Positions 1 to 12,300 of a stretch of DNA of 64,000 nucleotides are shown piece by piece. The position numbers and the translations under genes were made by a program. Within the stretch, counting starts at the first letter, position 1. Each line of letters begins with the position of its first letter. The stretch spans positions 682,001-746,000 of the forward strand of contig JAADJZ010000011.1 of assembly GCA_011032825.1 (NCBI GenBank), given 5' to 3'. Origin of the DNA: Massariosphaeria phaeospora. Its lineage: Eukaryota > Ascomycota > Dothideomycetes > Pleosporales. The notes beneath the pieces were generated by a model. That model was not told the origin of the DNA. It saw only the letters and a program-made list of their open reading frames with translations, and made no database searches.

Positions 1-93
1 AAGGGGTTTGATTTTGGACGAGTACAGATTGAAGTCTTCACATTCGACTTTCGCACTCTTCTTTGACGACCTAGTTCCACCAGCGGCTACAAG

Positions 94-1276
94 ATGTGGA
101 CACTATCTATACTCACTGCGTTGCTGACTGCGGCGGATCAAGTCCATGCCGGATTCAATCCAGGCAGCAAGTCCAACATTGTCCTCTACTGGGGCCAGAA
201 CTCGGCCGGCCAACAAAGCACGCAGACTCGTTTGTCCAACTACTGCAATAGTACGTCCCGCCGAACAAGTCATCCTTCTACTATTCTGACCACGAGACAC
301 AGATGCCGATGTCGACGTGATCCTTCTATCCTTCCTCCTCCGCTTCAACGGAGCCGGCAACCAACCAGTCATGAACTTCGCCAACCAAGGCGACAAATGC
401 ACCACCTTCCCCGGCACCGAAACCTTCTCCTGCCCTGAGATCGAGTAGGTCCCCCAACCTGCACTCCATGCTTCCCCTCCGTGCTAACCCCGCTCGCAGA
501 GCCGACATCAAAACCTGCCAAGCCCAAGGCAAAACCATCATGCTCTCCCTCGGCGGCGACGCCTACACGGAAGGCGGCTACACGTCCGCCGGCGCTGCCA
601 CCGACGGCGCCAATAAGATCTGGGCGACTTTCGGCCCCGTGCAATCGGGCTCCGGCGCGCTACGGCCCTTCGGTACTGCCGTGCTCGACGGCTTCGACTT
701 CGACTTCGAAGCCAACGTGCAGAACATGGCCGTATGGGGCAACCGCATGCGCACGCTCATGGACAGCGCGGGCGGTCGCAAGTTCTACCTGTCAGCCGCA
801 CCGCAGTGCCCCTTTCCCGACTGGTACAACAAGGACATCATCGACAACGTTCCGCTTAGCTGGGTTAATGTTCAATTCTACAATAATGGATGTGGTGCCT
901 CGTCGTACGTGCCGGGCGCTGCTGACCAGTGGAACTACAACTTCAACCAGTAAGTTTTGCGAATATAACTGACGCGTTTGTGTCTAACATGTGCGATAGG
1001 TGGGACACGTGGGCGCGCCAGAGCAAGAACCCCGCCGTGCGCGTGCTGCTCGGTGTGCCTTCCAACACGGGCGCGGGAAGGGGCTACCTGTCGCCAAGTG
1101 CGTTGCGCCCCGTCGTCGAGTACAGTGCGCGGTTTGCCAGTTTTGGCGGCGTCATGATGTGGGATGCCAGTCAAGCCTATCAGAACGGAAATTTTATCGG
1201 GGATGTGAAGGCCTTGTTGCGCACGGTGTTCAAGAGGGGTATGCGCTGGGGTGCGAGGAGTGCGAGTGAGGAGTGA
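94..1276 (+). CDS. Secreted GH18 class III endochitinase
   Basis: Hydrolyses beta-1,4 bonds in chitin, probably outside the cell or in the wall. Four exons (94-250, 303-444, 500-949, 1000-1276) join in phase to give 341 aa. The N-terminus (MWTLSILTALLTAADQVHAG) is a signal peptide, followed by the GH18 opening YWGQNSAG near residue 32. The catalytic signature DGFDFDFE (DxxDxDxE, bases 687-710) is intact, with the last Glu as proton donor, and GVMMWDASQAY near the C-terminus closes the barrel. No chitin-binding module, Ser/Thr-rich stalk or GPI signal is visible, so this is a catalytic domain alone, near the usual class III length. Family assignment is firm; a role in wall remodelling versus nutrition cannot be told from sequence. 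Confidence 0.93.
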
Positions 1277-1851
1277 TATGGACACAGAAGGAGGTGGGAA
1301 CTATAGGTGTGAAATATAGGCGGGTAGTTGAGGGGATGAGTGGGTTCTTGTTTATATTTTCATGTTCTTTCTTTCAATCAGATTGTAAATACTTCTTGTC
1401 TATAGTTTGCAAATGGAACCTCTTCTATAAACAAACAGTTCTGGAGCTTGCCGTGAGGAGGGGGCACGCGAGGATAGGATCTGCCGGCAGCAAAGGAGGC
1501 GAGTACGGCGTCGTAGAGCTAGATAGGGTGACGTTGTAGTTGGTCTATCGAGTGAGGGAAAGGGATTAGTTGAGCCGATTAATGTGCACTCCGAAGGTGC
1601 ATTGGCGGCGTGTAGGGGATTAGTGGGAGTAAGAAAGCCCGAAAGAAAATATGGAAGCTACTCAGTTAGATCTGTAGCCGTATACGTCGAGTCTCACTAT
1701 GTGAACTGTCGTAACAAAAACGCACTTCATCTGCAAAGCTAGGGGTTGACATGTCAGTGCTCAAAGATTTGGAGTATCTACTTCTCGATAGCCGTAGAAC
1801 AAAGCCGCAAGTTCATATTCGCGTCGAGATGCGCAGGGACGGGTACATCCA
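1277..1851. other. Intergenic, convergent 3' regions
   Basis: This 575-bp stretch lies between the chitinase stop and the stop of the minus-strand AAA ATPase. The short frames inside have no family features. It should hold the 3' UTRs of both genes. Confidence 0.6.
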
Positions 1852-4460
1852 TCACTTGAACGTCGTCTCCTCAGACTTCTCTGCGGCGCCCTTATCATAT
1901 CGGTTGCCCCTCGCAGCTGCCAATCCATCCTCGTCCGTCTTATGCACCTTCTTCATATAGTGCTTAAACGCTCTTGACATCTCGACCGTCGAACGAATAT
2001 GGTCCTTCTTGATGATGATGCGACCTCTGGCGTCTTTCTCTCCTTCCGTCTCGGCCAGCGCAACGGCGATCTGGAAAGCTGAAAGCAAATTAGCAACGCA
2101 CAGAGCCAAACCCGAAGAGGGTTCCAAAGCTCACCATTTCTTATCTCGCGACCATTCCACTGAAGCCCGTCGAGTTCCTCCGAATCCTCCACGTAGTCCC
2201 GCGTACTAACGTGAATCCGCATCTTGTCCTCCTTCTCCCTCTCCAACTTGCTGAAGAAACTCTCCCACACGTCCTTCCGGGCCTTCGCCGAGAACGGCTT
2301 ATAGTAGATGGTCAAGTTGATCCTGGAGAGAAACGCCTCGTCGAACGCGCCCACTCTATTGGTTGTTAGAAAAAGAATTCCTTTGTAGTACTCCATGGCG
2401 CGCAAGAACCCCGCGACTAGGTTGTTACGCTCGAGGTCCTGCACCATGCGGTGCTCCATGTAGATGTCGGCTTCGTCAAGGAGCATGATGGCGTTCCAGG
2501 ACTTGGCGCGCTTAAACCAACGCATGAGGTTGCTTTCGATGTAGGCTGGGTCGGTGCCGATGTCGGCGCAGGTGAGAGTTAGAAGAGGGCGTTCTGCGTT
2601 CTGGGCGATGCATTCTGCAGAATTCGTCAGATATGTCGAAATAGTCACTTGGGCGTGATTTACCCGCTGTGTACGTCTTCCCCACGCCCGGCTTTCCGTG
2701 CAGCAGGAATATCAGGCCTTCGCCTTTCCCTTTGACAAAATCAGCCGACCAGGCGCTTTCCTCGTCTACAACGTCCTCGAGTGCTTGGTCTGGATTATCG
2801 AGACTACGCTTCTCTCTAGCTTCGTCGGCTTTCAGGGTCTTGATGTACTTGTCCGTCAGAGACTGAATCATCTTTTTGATGTGGGGTTCCAGGACCAGGG
2901 TGTCCAGCATTTTCTTGTCGTAGTTGATGGGTCTGATCCCAGAGGCGTCCAGGTCTCTCCACTCGCGGTGTTTATACACGAAAGCCTCGATACGACGGTC
3001 GCACAGGAAATACTGGTGGTCCTCGAGGCCTTTCACCTTCAAGGGATTGATCTTGGAGTATCCCGCGAACCTGAAAGGCCGACGGAGCGAGCGTATCACC
3101 TTGTGGCCCTCCTCACAGCACTCACGGTCTACGACTTTGACGTTATCCGTCTCAAAGTTTGAGTCCAAAACACAGCGTTCAGAGCCCATGTCGGTGAAAT
3201 ACTGAATTGGGTCCACCATGACCAATCCTTCAAACTGCAGACCTTTAGCGCAGCCTGTATCTCCTGAATGTGGAACGACTTACCGGACGTCGCGGAAACG
3301 TCGTTCCGTAACCTTTAAAGTCCCAGCAACCTTTCTTTCTTAGTTCGAAGAACACTTTCCCCCTGTCAGTGAAGCGTTTTCTTACTTCCTCGGGATTTTT
3401 GCCATTCTTATCTTTCACCAGATACTGGAAAGGAAAAGCGCGGAGAGAAGTAATCTCCTTCTCTCCAGCGAATGAATTGAAGGTGTGTGCCGAATCGGAG
3501 GGTCCCATAACAATCGAGTCAGCGTTCATGTTCCAGAAGGTAACCGTGTATGACTTGATGCTGCCATCCGTCATTTCCCAGTCCACTTCTTTGACCACAT
3601 ATGGCTCATATTCTCCATATTCGTTCCTGTCAAAAAGTACGTCTTCGCCGGGTCTATAAAGAAGCCATAGCATTTCAAAAGTAGCGTAACCCCTTTCGTG
3701 GCGTTTCCTCTCCTCTGCAATCGCCGCACCTCCGTTCTCTTGCAAGAAGTTGCGGAGGATACCAATATGCTTCGAGACATAGTGCCCTGAGCATGCTTGG
3801 CTATCGCATTCGTGGTTTTCAAATTTCTCCTGGTATATTTGCAGGTCCTTGTCGTAGTGTGCTAGGAGAGGGTATGGCCAGTAAATCTTGACACTTCTAG
3901 TGTCGAGATTATGCTCGGGGTAGTAGTCGACAACGGTACGTAGCGCCTCGCGTATAGCGGGAGAAAGTATCTCGATATAAGAACAACGCTGTGAATCGAA
4001 GGGAGGAAGCTTGATTGTTTCCTCTTTCTCCGCTTCTTTTTCGACTTTGCCTTCGCTAGACTCTTCCGTAGCTGCTAGTTTAGTCACTGTATCGCTGACT
4101 GTAGTCTCTTTGATTGCGTCGGTGTCTTTGATAACAAGCTCCGGAGCACCTGACTCTAGCCATGTGGTGCGAACTTCGACGACCTTGATGGCAGCCTGCT
4201 GGGTTCCAGGAGGGTTCTCAATTTCCGCTGCTGGCCGTGGCAATGGGCGGCTGTAGACATGCTCATTGGAGTCGTTGACATAACGGACTTCATACAGTAT
4301 GTCCGGCGCGCTTTTCTGGTCTGGCCCAGAAACAGCTGAGAGCTGCTTTCCACTAACCCCGCTACTTTTCTACGAGGATTCACATCAGTATTTTGTACAC
4401 TTCATATCAGCTTTTGGAAATCCTTACATCTCCTGATACTTCTGGGTCGGCTACCGGCAT
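1852..4460 (-). CDS. AAA+ ATPase with fungal DUF7025-like N-terminal region
   Basis: Five exons on the minus strand (4460-4428, 4369-3284, 3234-2664, 2614-2135, 2078-1852) join in phase to give 798 aa. The start is the first ATG in frame (MPVADPEVSGD), before a 58-nt phase-0 intron. The AAA module has Walker A GKPGVGKT (about residue 552), Walker B IMLLDEAD (606-613), the sensor-like LFLTTNR and LSRIN with the likely arginine finger, then GREIRNAF of the small domain. The preceding region with YVVKEVDW and GLVMVD resembles the DUF7025 region common in fungal AAA proteins. This is a large, poorly characterised family of cytosolic ATPases; substrate unknown. It ends in a charged Lys/Glu-rich tail. 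Divergent from the next gene across 528 bp. Confidence 0.9.
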
Positions 4461-4988
4461 CCTGGTGTGTTCAATTCAGCTCTGTTCAGCCTCGTTCCGA
4501 ACTTTGGAATATCTGAGTGGTTTGGCGGGATGGCAGAGCGGAATTGAAAGACTTTGTCCACAAAGCTGTGCTGTATCTGCGTGACTGTGACTGAGCTATA
4601 TATGGCCCGTCGAAATCGCAAATGGCGTAACATGTATTTGGCAGGACATAAACCGGACGACGTGGTAGGAAATTTCAGCAGCGACTCGGTTTCAGCCGCA
4701 GTTCCCGTATTTTCGAGCGGGGAGTGTAGGATCGCAAGGCTGGCCCCATTGTGGGCCAATCAACGCTCGTACGCTTGGCCCCCACAGCATCGCGGCGGTT
4801 GCTTTCCGTCCTGGTTCGTGGTTTCTACCCCGCCACCACCACCACTCACCGCTAAGGGGCTTGCTTAGCACATCGGGACACTTGCCTTTCTTGGGGGCTC
4901 ATGGTCTATCGCTAAGCCCCCCTCTAGTAATTTGAAGATATGTTATCAATCCCCAGCCGCCTTGTAATTGCAGGCTACAATCAGCACC
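4461..4988. promoter_or_regulatory. Divergent promoter region
   Basis: 528 bp between the starts of two divergent genes (AAA ATPase and STAND-like protein), so it must carry both promoters. Near 4853-4925 there are related CGCTAAG and CTTAGC blocks in both orientations next to G/C runs, an imperfect inverted arrangement that could be a regulator site. No clear TATA box. Confidence 0.5.
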
Positions 4989-7056
4989 ATGGCGACCACG
5001 ATTGCTGCGAACACGACCGGTGGTGATGACTTTGAGCCGGGAGAGCTTGTGCGTGTGTTCTCCATGAGCATCAAGGCCAAGTATGAGCACGACTCAGACA
5101 ATGAGTCCGAGATCGAGAGAGCACTTGTCGAGGACTTCGACAATGGAGAGAGGCGTCGGAAGAAGCGGCTGCGGGAGATTGAAGAGTATTTAGAATCCAC
5201 GAGGTCAGCAACAACAAGATCTTGTCGGCGCTAGACTAACCTGACGCATCAAAAGGCCTCAAGAGCTGATGGAACTCAATCGCAAGCGACAAGCACTAGA
5301 GTTGGCCGTTCGGGACTTTTGCGCATCTGCCGCCCAGAAGAACCATCCAGAAGATCTGTCACCGAAGCTTGAGAGCTGGCAAGATGTAACCGCCATCGTC
5401 GAGAGAATGCGAGAGAGATTGGAGCGGAAGCAGGAGAAGGGAAAATTTCGACGGGCTACCCGACATCTGCGAACGTTTTGCAACACGGTGTCGGCGCATT
5501 CCACAGCACTGAAGATGCTTCCATCGAACAATGAATACGTCTCAGTATTCTATGGAGCCCTTGCTACGTCAATACAAGCGTCCGAGAGCTACACCAAAGT
5601 AATGGAAAGCCTACCACAGGCACTGATCGACATCAACGACGCCGTCTCTGCAATTGAGAAGCGATTATGGCTGTTTGACAATGATGCCATGAAAAGTTAT
5701 GCCTGGCGGATGTATAGCCAAATCTTCGCTTTCCTAGGAGACGTAATCCGATGGTACACCAAGCGATCATTCCAGCGACTCGTCAGTAGCTTCAACGAGC
5801 ATCTACCGGAATTCTTCGAAGACCAAGTCGAAGAAATTCGGAAGTCGGCCCAACTTATCCATCAAGAGGCACATCTGAGAGCTCATGCGGACGCTCAAAT
5901 GAGCCGGATATATCTCGAGGGACTCGACGAGAAGTTTGACAGATACATGCTTGAGTTACGTGAGAGAGACAGGAGAAACCGCAATGTTACTGACCGGCGA
6001 TACGATCAATTTTCCGACATGATGAACGAGGTGCGCCGGAAAGAGCTTTGGGAGAAGTCAGCACTGCAGACCGTTCTTAACGAAATTTGGACTAAGCTAG
6101 GTCGAGGAGAAACAGGTTCTGCAGTGGCCGAGATTCTAGAGGGGGATGCTCAGCGACAGATAGAAGAATTCGGGCACGAGCAACGTCTGTTGTTGCAGAG
6201 TGACGACGACCAAGTCACCATAGGTAGACAGTCGCCGAGACCCAGATCTAGTCGCTCTTCTATCCAATCGGTGGAATCGTTGACCTCTGAGGGGACACGA
6301 GACGCCGTCTTGTCTTTCTCTGCGACAATGGAGAGTTTTTTCAATCGTGATCGGATTCAACCCGACCACGAGCAGCCTGCCGGTTTCTTTGCGGATTCCA
6401 ATATGGTGGCTAGGATTCAATCATGGGCCACGGCAGCCACGTCGCAAGTTCTCTACATAGCGGGCGACGACGTCTTATCAGATAACAATGCCGCCTCCAG
6501 CGCTGCCGCACAATACGCCGCCTTGGCCCGGGAGGCAGGTCTTCCAGTCTGTTCTTACTTCTGCCGGCTGGCTAACGATGCGCCTCCTAAAGGGCGTACC
6601 CGGGAGACGATGGAACTTGTTGCTTTGACTTACAGTATGATACGCCAATTAGTCGAACTTCTTCCTCCGAAGATTCCCGATCAAAGCACGCACTTGAGTA
6701 AGGCTAGGTTTGCCGATCTCGAAGGGACGTTCGACTCTTTCCGTCAAGCGCTCGATATTCTCGACTATCTCCTGTCCTCCAACGGCCACGCAATTACCAT
6801 TCTCGTGATTGATGGCATCGATTTGTTAGATGATCTCACATATCAAAGTAGCGAGCTCTGGTTGAAACGGCTAGTTGATGTCCTGACAAAACACACATCC
6901 AGGAAACAAGAAGGCATAACAAAATTGTTGTTCACCTCGGAGGGCAGGTCCACACCCTTGTTCGAGGTCTTAGATCCAGGCCACATCCTCTTGACTAGCG
7001 CACCGCGCGTGAAGAAGGGCCGACGACAGACGGGATTGATGCCATTGATCATATGA
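4989..7056 (+). CDS. STAND-like fungal protein, DUF7708-type helical domain, degenerate P-loop
   Basis: Two exons (4989-5203, 5256-7056) join in phase 2 to give 671 aa. The ATG at 4989 follows a good context (cagcaccATGG). A charged helical start (about residues 20-70) leads into a helical domain around LPSNNEYVSVFYGAL (about 130-270), like the N-terminal domain of fungal NLR/NACHT proteins (DUF7708 or Goodbye type; from memory). A Ser-rich linker near 345 precedes an NTPase-like fold with VLYIAGDD where a P-loop should be. There is no GxxxxGK[ST]. ILVIDGIDLLDD (about 580-592) resembles Walker B. No WD, TPR or ankyrin repeats follow. Sequences of this type without Walker A are, as I recall, a recurrent fungal family, so I infer a non-ATPase scaffold or sensor. 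Function unknown. Confidence 0.82.
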
Positions 7057-8117
7057 TGGAGCGAAATCCTATTGTAACGGCACAGCATTCGTCTTGGTGG
7101 CCAACGTGGACTTCTTGAGACTGATACTGGTGTGATGGACGACTGCGCCGTTCACAATCCTCTCGGTTGCGTCGATGTGTCCAGAACTCAAGAGGCGACG
7201 AACCGCCACAGCCCGGAGAGGACATTGCCCAAACCGCCAGATATGTATGATCTCTGCGTGTAGTACGATCTGTCCGCCCTCCTGTTATTATTGTGTAGTC
7301 GGCTATAATAGCGTGGACTCTGGAGGCACGTGCGAAATGACGTTTTCATGCGCCTTGTTGTGGGTTAGGATGGAAGAGCTCGAGGAGGATGAACGCTACG
7401 GCGAGAGTGTATCTGCAAACCTCTCGGGCTATATCTAGACATAATCATGGGTCTCGTATGAACGTTGTTGACCACACATCTAGTCCTCGTTTGCAGATGG
7501 ACCAAATAACAGACTACCTCGGTCAGCTTGTGGGTAGAGGATGTCTATCGTTAACCGCTTACTGCGAAAACAAGTATGCATGCTGGTTCTTGCAGCCGTG
7601 CCCCTTCCTACCAGCACGCCGCGACCCGGTATCGTCCCCTCGAGCCTATTGTTTCACAAAACAAGCTTGCACGTTAATGGTTAGACACCGTGTCGTTCAC
7701 CGTGCCATGCACGTGGGGAACGGTGGTGGCGCAAGGCTAATGCATCAAGCGAGGAGATCTCCCCTACTTCGAGCCAGGGGACCGTGCATGACCTTCCTGA
7801 TAGAGGCTGATCATCTCCCAATCCGACCTTAGTAACCAGAAGTAAGGCAAGATCCCGAATCCAGAGACGAACTTTACAAGTCTTCATCCTTGGTGTCTTT
7901 ATGCCGCCGCGTCCTTCCCATCACATCCTCACTCCATGCAGTTGGTCACCGCCGCGAGGACGGCGCAGCACGACTCGTGGCACGCACAAGAGAGCGGGGG
8001 ATCTGTCCATATGGCAGAAAGCCCCATAACAGTCGGGGGGATTCTCGAAATTGATTCTCACTCTCTCAAGCACGCGGTTGCGCTGTGTGACACGTTAATA
8101 TATCCAACACAACGACA
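7057..8117. other. Intergenic, no gene seen
   Basis: 1.06 kb between two plus-strand genes. The longest frame (7389-7832) has no family features and odd composition. The 3' end should be the promoter of the rhodopsin-domain gene. Nothing else supported. Confidence 0.5.
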
Positions 8118-9391
8118 ATGACACCCGATCTAGGATACCCGGATCTCGACCGAGGGCCAAACCTTGCTGCAACCTATATAGCAGGATGTGTACTGACTTT
8201 TATCTTCGTTGTGACGAGACTCTGCGCGCGGTTCAGTATTGCCGGTGTAGGCATCGACGACTGGTGCATGTTAATAACATGGGTACGTTCGCTCTTCTGT
8301 CTTACGAACCATAACAAGAAGGGGATACTAACACGCGTCAGATCGTCTTTCTCCCACTCACTATCATCGTCAGCCTATTCAGTCTCTCGGGCGGCACACG
8401 GCACCTCGAATATCTCTTGCAAGATCCAGCGCAGACCCAATACCTCGTAAAACTGAACTGGATTGCGCAACCACTAGCAATCTTCTGCCTTGGATCTAGC
8501 AAGGTCGCTGTTGCGTTTCTCATCGTACGGCTGCTGAATCGCGCCTCCGTCTGGCGTCGCTGGAGTCTCTACGTAGCGAGCGCATGGACGGTGGTCAATA
8601 CAGTGCTCATGATCGTCTTGACATTCGTACAATGTGAGGACCCTGCGGCACTTTGGGATGGGAGTGTCAAGGCGAAGACGGCGTGCTGGAATCCGAAGGT
8701 GCAGAGCAGTTTCTCGACATACGGGGCGAGTATGCATGCTCTCATGGACGTCTTCCTAGCAGCATTACCGATAAGCCTCGTGTGGGGCTTGCAGACAGAC
8801 ATGCGTAAAAAGTTGGGATTGTGTACATTGCTTGGGTGTGGGAGCTTGTACGTTTTTCCAATCGGTAGACGAGATGGCATAGTAAAGTTAACTTTATTGT
8901 AGGACAGGAATCTGCGCGGCTGTCAAGGCGACTAAGCTTTCAGCACTTTCAGCAAGGTCAGACATTACGTGGGAAACGCACTCACTGTTTATGTGGACTG
9001 GGTGCGTATCTCGAGTCCGCCCACATAGGACTTGTGCTAACGTCTTCTGCTACTGTCTAGGATCGAGATCATTCTTTCAATTGTCTGCGGCTCGGTTCCA
9101 GCGCTCAAACCCATCTACGGCCTTTGCATGGGCCGGCGGCCATCAACATTTCGATCTCCGCGGGGTACGTATGGCACTGGGGCCAAGGCAGCGTCAAGAC
9201 GGTCTTATGCCAGAAATAATGGCTCCGATGGGGAAATGGCACTAGGTATAGTGGTCCCATCTTCAGCAGTGGTCGCGAGCCGGATGTCGGAAGACCAGAT
9301 CGGATTGGCGCAAAGTATCGAATATGAGAAAGGAGGTGCCGGTATACATGTTACTCAGACATTCGATATTGAGTATAGAGAAACAACATGA
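8118..9391 (+). CDS. Rhodopsin-domain integral membrane protein
   Basis: Four exons (8118-8282, 8342-8847, 8903-9001, 9061-9391) join in phase to 366 aa. It has the seven-helix fungal layout of the rhodopsin domain family (PF20684): a first helix followed by TRLCARFSIAGVGIDDW, a cytosolic loop with the usual DD-W pair, then helices around WIAQPLAIFCLGSSKVAVAF, an extracellular Cys-bearing loop (VQCEDP..ACWNP), and WTGIEIILSIVCGSVPALKP before a hydrophilic tail. Family members are plasma-membrane proteins of unknown ligand, some proposed as receptors; no retinal-binding lysine is implied by the name. No CFEM domain is present at the N-terminus. A related protein lies at 38.6 kb, on the other side of the metabolic block. 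Confidence 0.88.
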
Positions 9392-12300
9392 AGGGCCTTG
9401 ATGCTCAGCTTTCCAACTCGATATGTTGCTAGTAGTTTCAATTGTTGTGATGTGATCTTGAATCTGTGCAGTTGGAGTAACATATGCTCTGTTGGCGGCC
9501 GAGCTTGGCTTGGGCAATCTTGCTATGGATAGCAAGATAGTCAAGTAAGCCAATCATGTGAATCTGGAGTGATATACTGAATAAGAATCGCGACTGGACA
9601 GCCTAAGTATCTTCTAGATTGCGACGCTGTTAGTCGTCGGTCAATCATACCACCACATAACAGCTAGACCAAAAAGGCAGCCACCCATCAGCAGTCGCTT
9701 CTTCGAGGCCTTGAAATCCGTGATAAAAGCAGGGCAAATTCAACGCAACGGCTAGGAGATCCGGAGGCCAGGGCTGCGCGTGGAGAAGTTCGTGAACACG
9801 ACTGTATACAGGTGGACATGAAGTCAGAAGAGGCTCCACACTGCGACGCGTTCTAGCGTGACATACGGCGCACTTAGCGCAGACACATGTCATTGACGTC
9901 ACGTCCGGGCAACATAAGCACGTGCTCATAGATGTTCCAAGGCTGATGTCAGTATTCCAATTAGACACGATGTATGCAATCGGGGCGTCACTGTAAGCGA
10001 CGTAAGGGTTTCGACGTGAAGCTAGCAGCTGTTCTACCATCGTTCTATGTGGACGAAATAAGAAGTGAGCAGTGACAACCTCGGGAGCAACGATAAGCAA
10101 GTATTCAATGCAGAAAAAGGCCCTTGAATAAAGCGTCAAAGTTCACCGCACCCGATGAAAGATCGTACCGTCCGCGAAAAGGGCATAGTACTACTGATCT
10201 CTGGTATCGCGGCACACCATAGTAGTATAAATGACCCATTGCCGATACCAGCTAATATTGCACGCACCCTGAGTTTTCCCAATGCCCATCTATCTGCCTT
10301 GATACTAAGTAATGTGGCGGAGACGACAGTCTTTATCGCAAAGGCAGTTTTATCTAATCTACCCGAGAATCGGAATCTATAACCACAGTGCAGGGCCTAG
10401 AGTTTACATATGCAGAGGAGAAATTCTAGGTGGGAACGGAGACCAGGCGTGAAACTGTTGACATACTGAATGGAGTAGGCTTGCTGTCTGCGTCTGGTAC
10501 CGTGAACTCCCACGAGAACCTACAAGAGTGATGAGTCACCAAAGTGGCTTTAGAGACTCCGCCATCAACACGGTAACGCCAGAAGAAGAGTATCTCGCGC
10601 ACCTATGTTTGCGCTTGACCATTGACAACCTACGGAGCGACGGGCGGGGCCAAATCGTCCTCGCCATCAACACTGCAGGCGAGAGAACTCGTGAAGACCA
10701 ACACGACAGTTGTCAGATCGTATAAAATCGCTGGCCGGATGCTCCGGCCTCCGGTGCCGACCTCATCCAAGTGTTTCAGTTGAGATGCCCAGGCGGTACT
10801 GCGGTGGTACTTCGCCGGGGCAATCTATATCTGTACGAGCTCGCCGACCACGACATATTTTGGTATCTGCAGAGTTTCCAGCTCAACGGGACCGAACCGA
10901 CCCGTGCAAAGACAAACCCGACGCTAGGGTATGGGGTGTCGCTGCGGAAACCTTATCATCTGGAATCCAACATTCAGCGATAGCGTTCAAACAGCCCTGT
11001 ATCGGTAGTGTTCAAATGCAAGCACATGTCAGTTCATACCTGGGCGCAGTCGAACCAACGCCGCGAGCGCATTGTAGGATCATGTATATATATTTTCTGT
11101 ATGTGAGGATGGTTCGACATGACCTTGCCGACCTGAACATAAGGATTCACTCTCCAGACTGCAGGATCCAGAAGGAGTGATACCGAGTTTTAATTCAAAT
11201 GTTCAACGTCTTACGAGAGACCGGTGAAGCGTATCGCGCTACTTGGCGGTGTTCCTAGTAGTTACGGAGTCCTTGCATCGGGTGGCTGATCAACGCTTAT
11301 CAAACAGGGCTAAATGCAGCAAGCCGGACGTCAGCATAGAACGCGATGGAATCTCGTGCATAGTGTAGTGTACGGAGTAGTTCGTGTTCGTCCCGGCAGT
11401 TGGGTATGGGCACGGTGTTCGGAACGTTGCGTTGTAGTACGAGGGTGCACATGCCATGGTTGAGCGATAATAAGATTATAACCACTTGCGGGGGCACTCG
11501 CAATGAGCATGCGCGATACAGATACCGAGACAGGATAGACCGCGAACTCAGTATGCAGGTAAGCTTCATAACGGCGGTACGGCAACCAAAACCTAGGCGA
11601 ATTTGTTAGCGGCGGAGTCGGAAGCATTAAACGCAGAAGATGAGCATGGATGGTCTCGCAACAGCTCGTCGATGGATTTGGAAGCAGAATTCCCAAGAAC
11701 GAGAACCCCAGAATTCGAATCCTTGCGTCTCACTGTTTGGGACTCATAGGATATAACGTCTCTGCATAATCTTTTTCGAGACGGTTTTGTTGGGGAGTCC
11801 GCATAGTCAGCAGTGACTGTAACATGAGTACAGTTGACCCCACTGAGTTGATTTTTAGACACTACATTAAAAACGGAGTTTGCATCGGACTTCCCTGGGA
11901 TCGTATTGTAATCCACCCCTTGGATTGGAAGGAATCACTGAACGTTTTGATCCTATTTTGTGCCGATGAACGATTTCCAAATCGAGACACATCAGAGCCC
12001 GTTGTTGAAGGATTGCTAGTTCCAGCCCCCAGCAGCTAAAAGGATTCTTACAGACGCATAGAGCTGGCTACACCTCATTAGAAAGGCCTGTCTGGGTGTC
12101 TAGGTAACATTCTATTTGAAGCGTTCACCGAGTTTGCCTCTTACAAAGGTAGTACCATATCCGAAGAGCCGCTTCTTCATGACTAATGGCGATGACTTGC
12201 CCCCACTTCAAGGCGGGGGCGCAGGTAGCTGCACGTAGGTTCACATAAGGATTTGTTGGATGCCTATCCCTCCCACCACATGAGGCAGGGGTTGTTACAC

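Noticed and set aside
7389..7832. 147-codon plus-strand frame
   Set aside because: No domain, odd composition and no promoter or splice support.
9645..10139. 164-codon minus-strand frame with several Cys
   Set aside because: It opens with TTG, not ATG, and shows no family motif; chance open frames of this size occur in a 4.6-kb gap read in six frames.
11593..11916. 107-codon minus-strand frame in the gene-poor region
   Set aside because: No recognisable domain, no splice partner and no evident promoter; not enough to call a gene.
12190..12230. GCCCCC / GGGGGC short hairpin
   Set aside because: A 6-bp stem with no associated gene, repeat or conserved context; could be chance.
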